64,000 bases of DNA from Casimicrobium sp043758415. Lineage in GTDB: Bacteria; Pseudomonadota; Gammaproteobacteria; Burkholderiales; Casimicrobiaceae. Positions 62,125-64,000 of this stretch are shown here, one piece after another; position 1 is the first letter of the stretch; each line of letters starts with the position of its first letter. The notes below the pieces were generated by a model. That model saw only the letters and a list, made by a program, of their open reading frames with translations, had not been told where the DNA came from and ran no database searches. The DNA is taken from contig JAYVNO010000207.1 of the NCBI GenBank assembly GCA_043758415.1, positions 1 to 64,000 on the forward strand, read 5' to 3'. A program made the position numbers and the translations under genes.

Positions 62125-63723
62125 ATGAGTCTTCCGTCACGCGCAGAGATCGTCATCGTTGGCGGCGGTATCGCGGGCTGCTCGACCGCGTATCACCTCG
62201 CAAAACTCGGCAAACGCGACGTGCTGCTGCTGGAGCAGGGCAAGCTCACCTGCGGCACCACATGGCATGCGGCGGGACTCATCGGGCAGATGCGCGCTAA
62301 CCGCAACATGCCGAGCATGAGCAAATACGGCATTGAGCTGTACTCGACACTGGAAGCCGAAACGGGCCTTGCAACGGGTTGGAAGCAGTGTGGCAGCGTT
62401 AACGTTGCCAGCACGCTTGAGCGCATGAAAGTGCTGCGAAAACAGGTGGCGTTGGCGAAGAGTTTTGGCGTGGATGTTGAGGAAATATCGCCGCAGCGGG
62501 CAGGCGAACGCTACCCCGTCATGCGCACCGACGACCTTCACGGCGCAATCTGGATTCCGGGCGACGGTAAGGCCAATCCGGCTGACCTTGCGATGTCGCT
62601 GGCGAAAGGCGGGCGCAATGGCGGCGTTCGAATCGTCGAAGCCATTGAGGTGACCGGCGTTGTCCGAGAGCGCGGTCGCGCTGTTTGCGTACGAACAGCT
62701 CAAGGCGACGTGCGCTGCGAGGTCGTGGTCAATTGCGGCGGCCAGTGGGCGCGCCAGTTCGGTCGGCTCGCAGGCGTCAATGTGCCGCTGTACTCGGCGG
62801 AGCATTTCTATGTCGTCACCGGCAAGATTGACGGCGTGCATCCGATGCTGCCGGTGATGCGTGACCCGGACGGCTTCATTTATTACAAAGAAGAAGTGGG
62901 TGGACTGGTGATGGGCGGCTTCGAGCCCAAAGCAAAACCGTGGAAGGTTGATCCGATTCCGTCGACGTTTCAGTTTGAATTATTGGGCGAGTATTGGGAT
63001 CAATTTGAGCCATTGATGACCAACGCGATTCATCGCACGCCGTGCCTGGAAACGGCTGAGATCAAGATGCTGCTCAACGGGCCTGAGAGCTTCACGCCGG
63101 ATGGCAATTTCATCCTCGGCGAAGCACCGGAATTACGCAATTATTTTGTCTGCGCGGGATTCAATTCGGCGGGTATCGCCAATTCTGGCGGCGCAGGTCG
63201 ATTGATTGCCGAATGGATTGTCGGCGGTGAGGAAAGCAGTGATTTGTGGGACGTCGACACTCGTCGCTTCGGCAGTTTCACCGGCAATCGCAAGGCGCTG
63301 TTTGATCGCACGGCAGAGACGTTGGGCCTGCACTACGCAATGCGCTGGCTGCGGCAGGAGCTTGAGACGCCGTGGGAGGCGGGCTTGAGCTACGCCGTGA
63401 AACTCGATAAACCTTCGCAGTTTATCGGCAAGGCGGCGTTGTTGAACGCGCAAAGCCAACCGCTGCGCAAGAAACTCGTCACCCTTGTGCTCGACTCGGC
63501 AGAACCGTTCGCCTGGGGCGGCGAAGCCATCGTTTTCGACGGTGAAACCGTCGGCGAGATTTCGTCCGTTGGCTGGAGCGTGCTTGCCAACGCATGCGTT
63601 GGGCTCGGCTACGTGCGTGGGGCAGGAGCGAACGCGCTGCATGACGGCACGGCGGCGCACATTGAGCTGTGGGGGGACGCAGTTCCCGTCAAGCTTTATG
63701 ATCGCTGGCCTCTACGTCAATAG
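62125..63723 (+). CDS. DMGDH/sarcosine dehydrogenase-like flavoprotein, GcvT_N missing
   Basis: 532 residues, where the family has about 800-830. FAD Rossmann motif IVIVGGGIAGCSTAYHLAKL, TTWHAAGLIGQMRA and the FAO_M segment HYAMRWLRQELET are present. Then, at about residue 413-416, the sequence goes straight to PWEAGLSYAVKLDKPSQFIG, the start of the GcvT C-terminal part. About 280 residues (GcvT_N, the folate-binding core) are absent in frame. It may still oxidise an N-methyl amine without transferring the methyl group to folate. Neighbours are phn genes and a permease. Confidence 0.82.
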   Translation: MSLPSRAEIVIVGGGIAGCSTAYHLAKLGKRDVLLLEQGKLTCGTTWHAAGLIGQMRANRNMPSMSKYGIELYSTLEAETGLATGWKQCGSVNVASTLERMKVLRKQVALAKSFGVDVEEISPQRAGERYPVMRTDDLHGAIWIPGDGKANPADLAMSLAKGGRNGGVRIVEAIEVTGVVRERGRAVCVRTAQGDVRCEVVVNCGGQWARQFGRLAGVNVPLYSAEHFYVVTGKIDGVHPMLPVMRDPDGFIYYKEEVGGLVMGGFEPKAKPWKVDPIPSTFQFELLGEYWDQFEPLMTNAIHRTPCLETAEIKMLLNGPESFTPDGNFILGEAPELRNYFVCAGFNSAGIANSGGAGRLIAEWIVGGEESSDLWDVDTRRFGSFTGNRKALFDRTAETLGLHYAMRWLRQELETPWEAGLSYAVKLDKPSQFIGKAALLNAQSQPLRKKLVTLVLDSAEPFAWGGEAIVFDGETVGEISSVGWSVLANACVGLGYVRGAGANALHDGTAAHIELWGDAVPVKLYDRWPLRQ

Positions 63724-63734
63724 ACAACACCATC

Positions 63735-64000
63735 ATGCTGCAAACGCCACCGGACTGGGTGCTTCGCCTGCGAGCCGCCGCCGATCAACCGCCGCTGCGC
63801 GAACGCATGTCTTTGCGCTGGGGGGGCATCGAAATTGGTCACGCCGAGAACGCGGTGTTGCAACAGATTGAGCGCGCGTTCAGCTATCAACGCCTGAAGG
63901 TGTTGCGGTACGACGTAGCGGGTTGGCATGTGGACGGCAATCTCACCGAGAGCCTCGCGCGAATTGCGCTCACCATGCGCGACTTGAACATTGCAGATAA
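63735..64000 (+). CDS. DUF4743/Nudix hydrolase, 5' part
   Basis: 88 codons before the window ends. N-terminal DUF4743 domain (DWVLRLRAAADQPPLRERMS, then GWHVDGNLTESLARIALTMR) that precedes a Nudix domain in this family. The Nudix box itself would lie beyond the edge. It starts 11 bases after the flavoprotein stop. Confidence 0.8.
   Translation, partial: MLQTPPDWVLRLRAAADQPPLRERMSLRWGGIEIGHAENAVLQQIERAFSYQRLKVLRYDVAGWHVDGNLTESLARIALTMRDLNIAD

Noticed and set aside
1..64000. CRISPR array
   Set aside because: No regularly spaced direct repeats of the right size were seen; the repeats found are dispersed palindromes.

Overview
The window looks like chromosomal DNA of a GC-rich betaproteobacterium, probably Burkholderiales in the broad sense. 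Support: the order rimP-nusA-infB-rbfA-truB behind an rRNA operon end and tRNA-Phe, a Bug/TctC-type solute-binding protein, a cysH-cysD-cysN sulfate assimilation cluster with an APS-type CysH, and DUF4743 and DUF4172 family proteins. No genus can be named from the sequence alone.

Layout. 1-6.9 kb: 5S rRNA, tRNA-Phe and the translation/transcription-factor operon, including a 20-codon leader ORF that repeats the first nine residues of RbfA and overlaps its start. 7.2-12.3 kb: a tight three-gene operon for a patatin-like lipase, a large protein with a C-terminal CHAT (caspase-like) protease domain, and a ComEC-like metallo-beta-lactamase-fold hydrolase; this is the best candidate for an undescribed conflict or defence system. 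12.6-22.9 kb: YcaO, a DUF1080 lipoprotein, an RraA-like protein, a Bug-type binding protein, a FecR/DUF6600 Pro-rich exported protein, small unknowns and a decayed Fic gene. 22.9-38.1 kb: mfd (flanked by two palindromic repeats and carrying a third repeat type inside its frame), DUF6152/DUF6644 genes, an Lrp remnant, a hydrolase-NatA-NatB operon, a penicillin-acylase remnant, clpB with a likely heat-shock promoter, a Phd/PIN toxin-antitoxin pair, an SDR protein and a 2OG-Fe(II) oxygenase.

38.2-43.6 kb: a 1338-residue protein with HTH, PD-(D/E)XK-like nuclease, STAND NTPase and a long helical C-terminus, divergent from an intact Fic gene, with a perfect palindrome between them; this is the second strong defence candidate. 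43.7-49.0 kb: a Gly-rich membrane protein and a sulfur cluster (TSUP transporter, cysH, cysD, cysN). 49.1-57.2 kb: an integrated P4-like satellite or island at tRNA-Ser(GGA), with integrase, AlpA, TOPRIM/DUF927 primase-helicase, iteron-like repeats and unknown cargo, but no structural phage genes.

57.8-64 kb: phosphonoacetate hydrolase (phnA) and phosphonoacetaldehyde dehydrogenase (phnY), an EamA-type permease broken by one base in a G run, a dimethylglycine-dehydrogenase-like flavoprotein that appears to have lost its central GcvT_N domain, and the start of a DUF4743/Nudix gene at the edge. Several dispersed repeat families occur between genes. All assignments are from reading the sequence; no database search was run.
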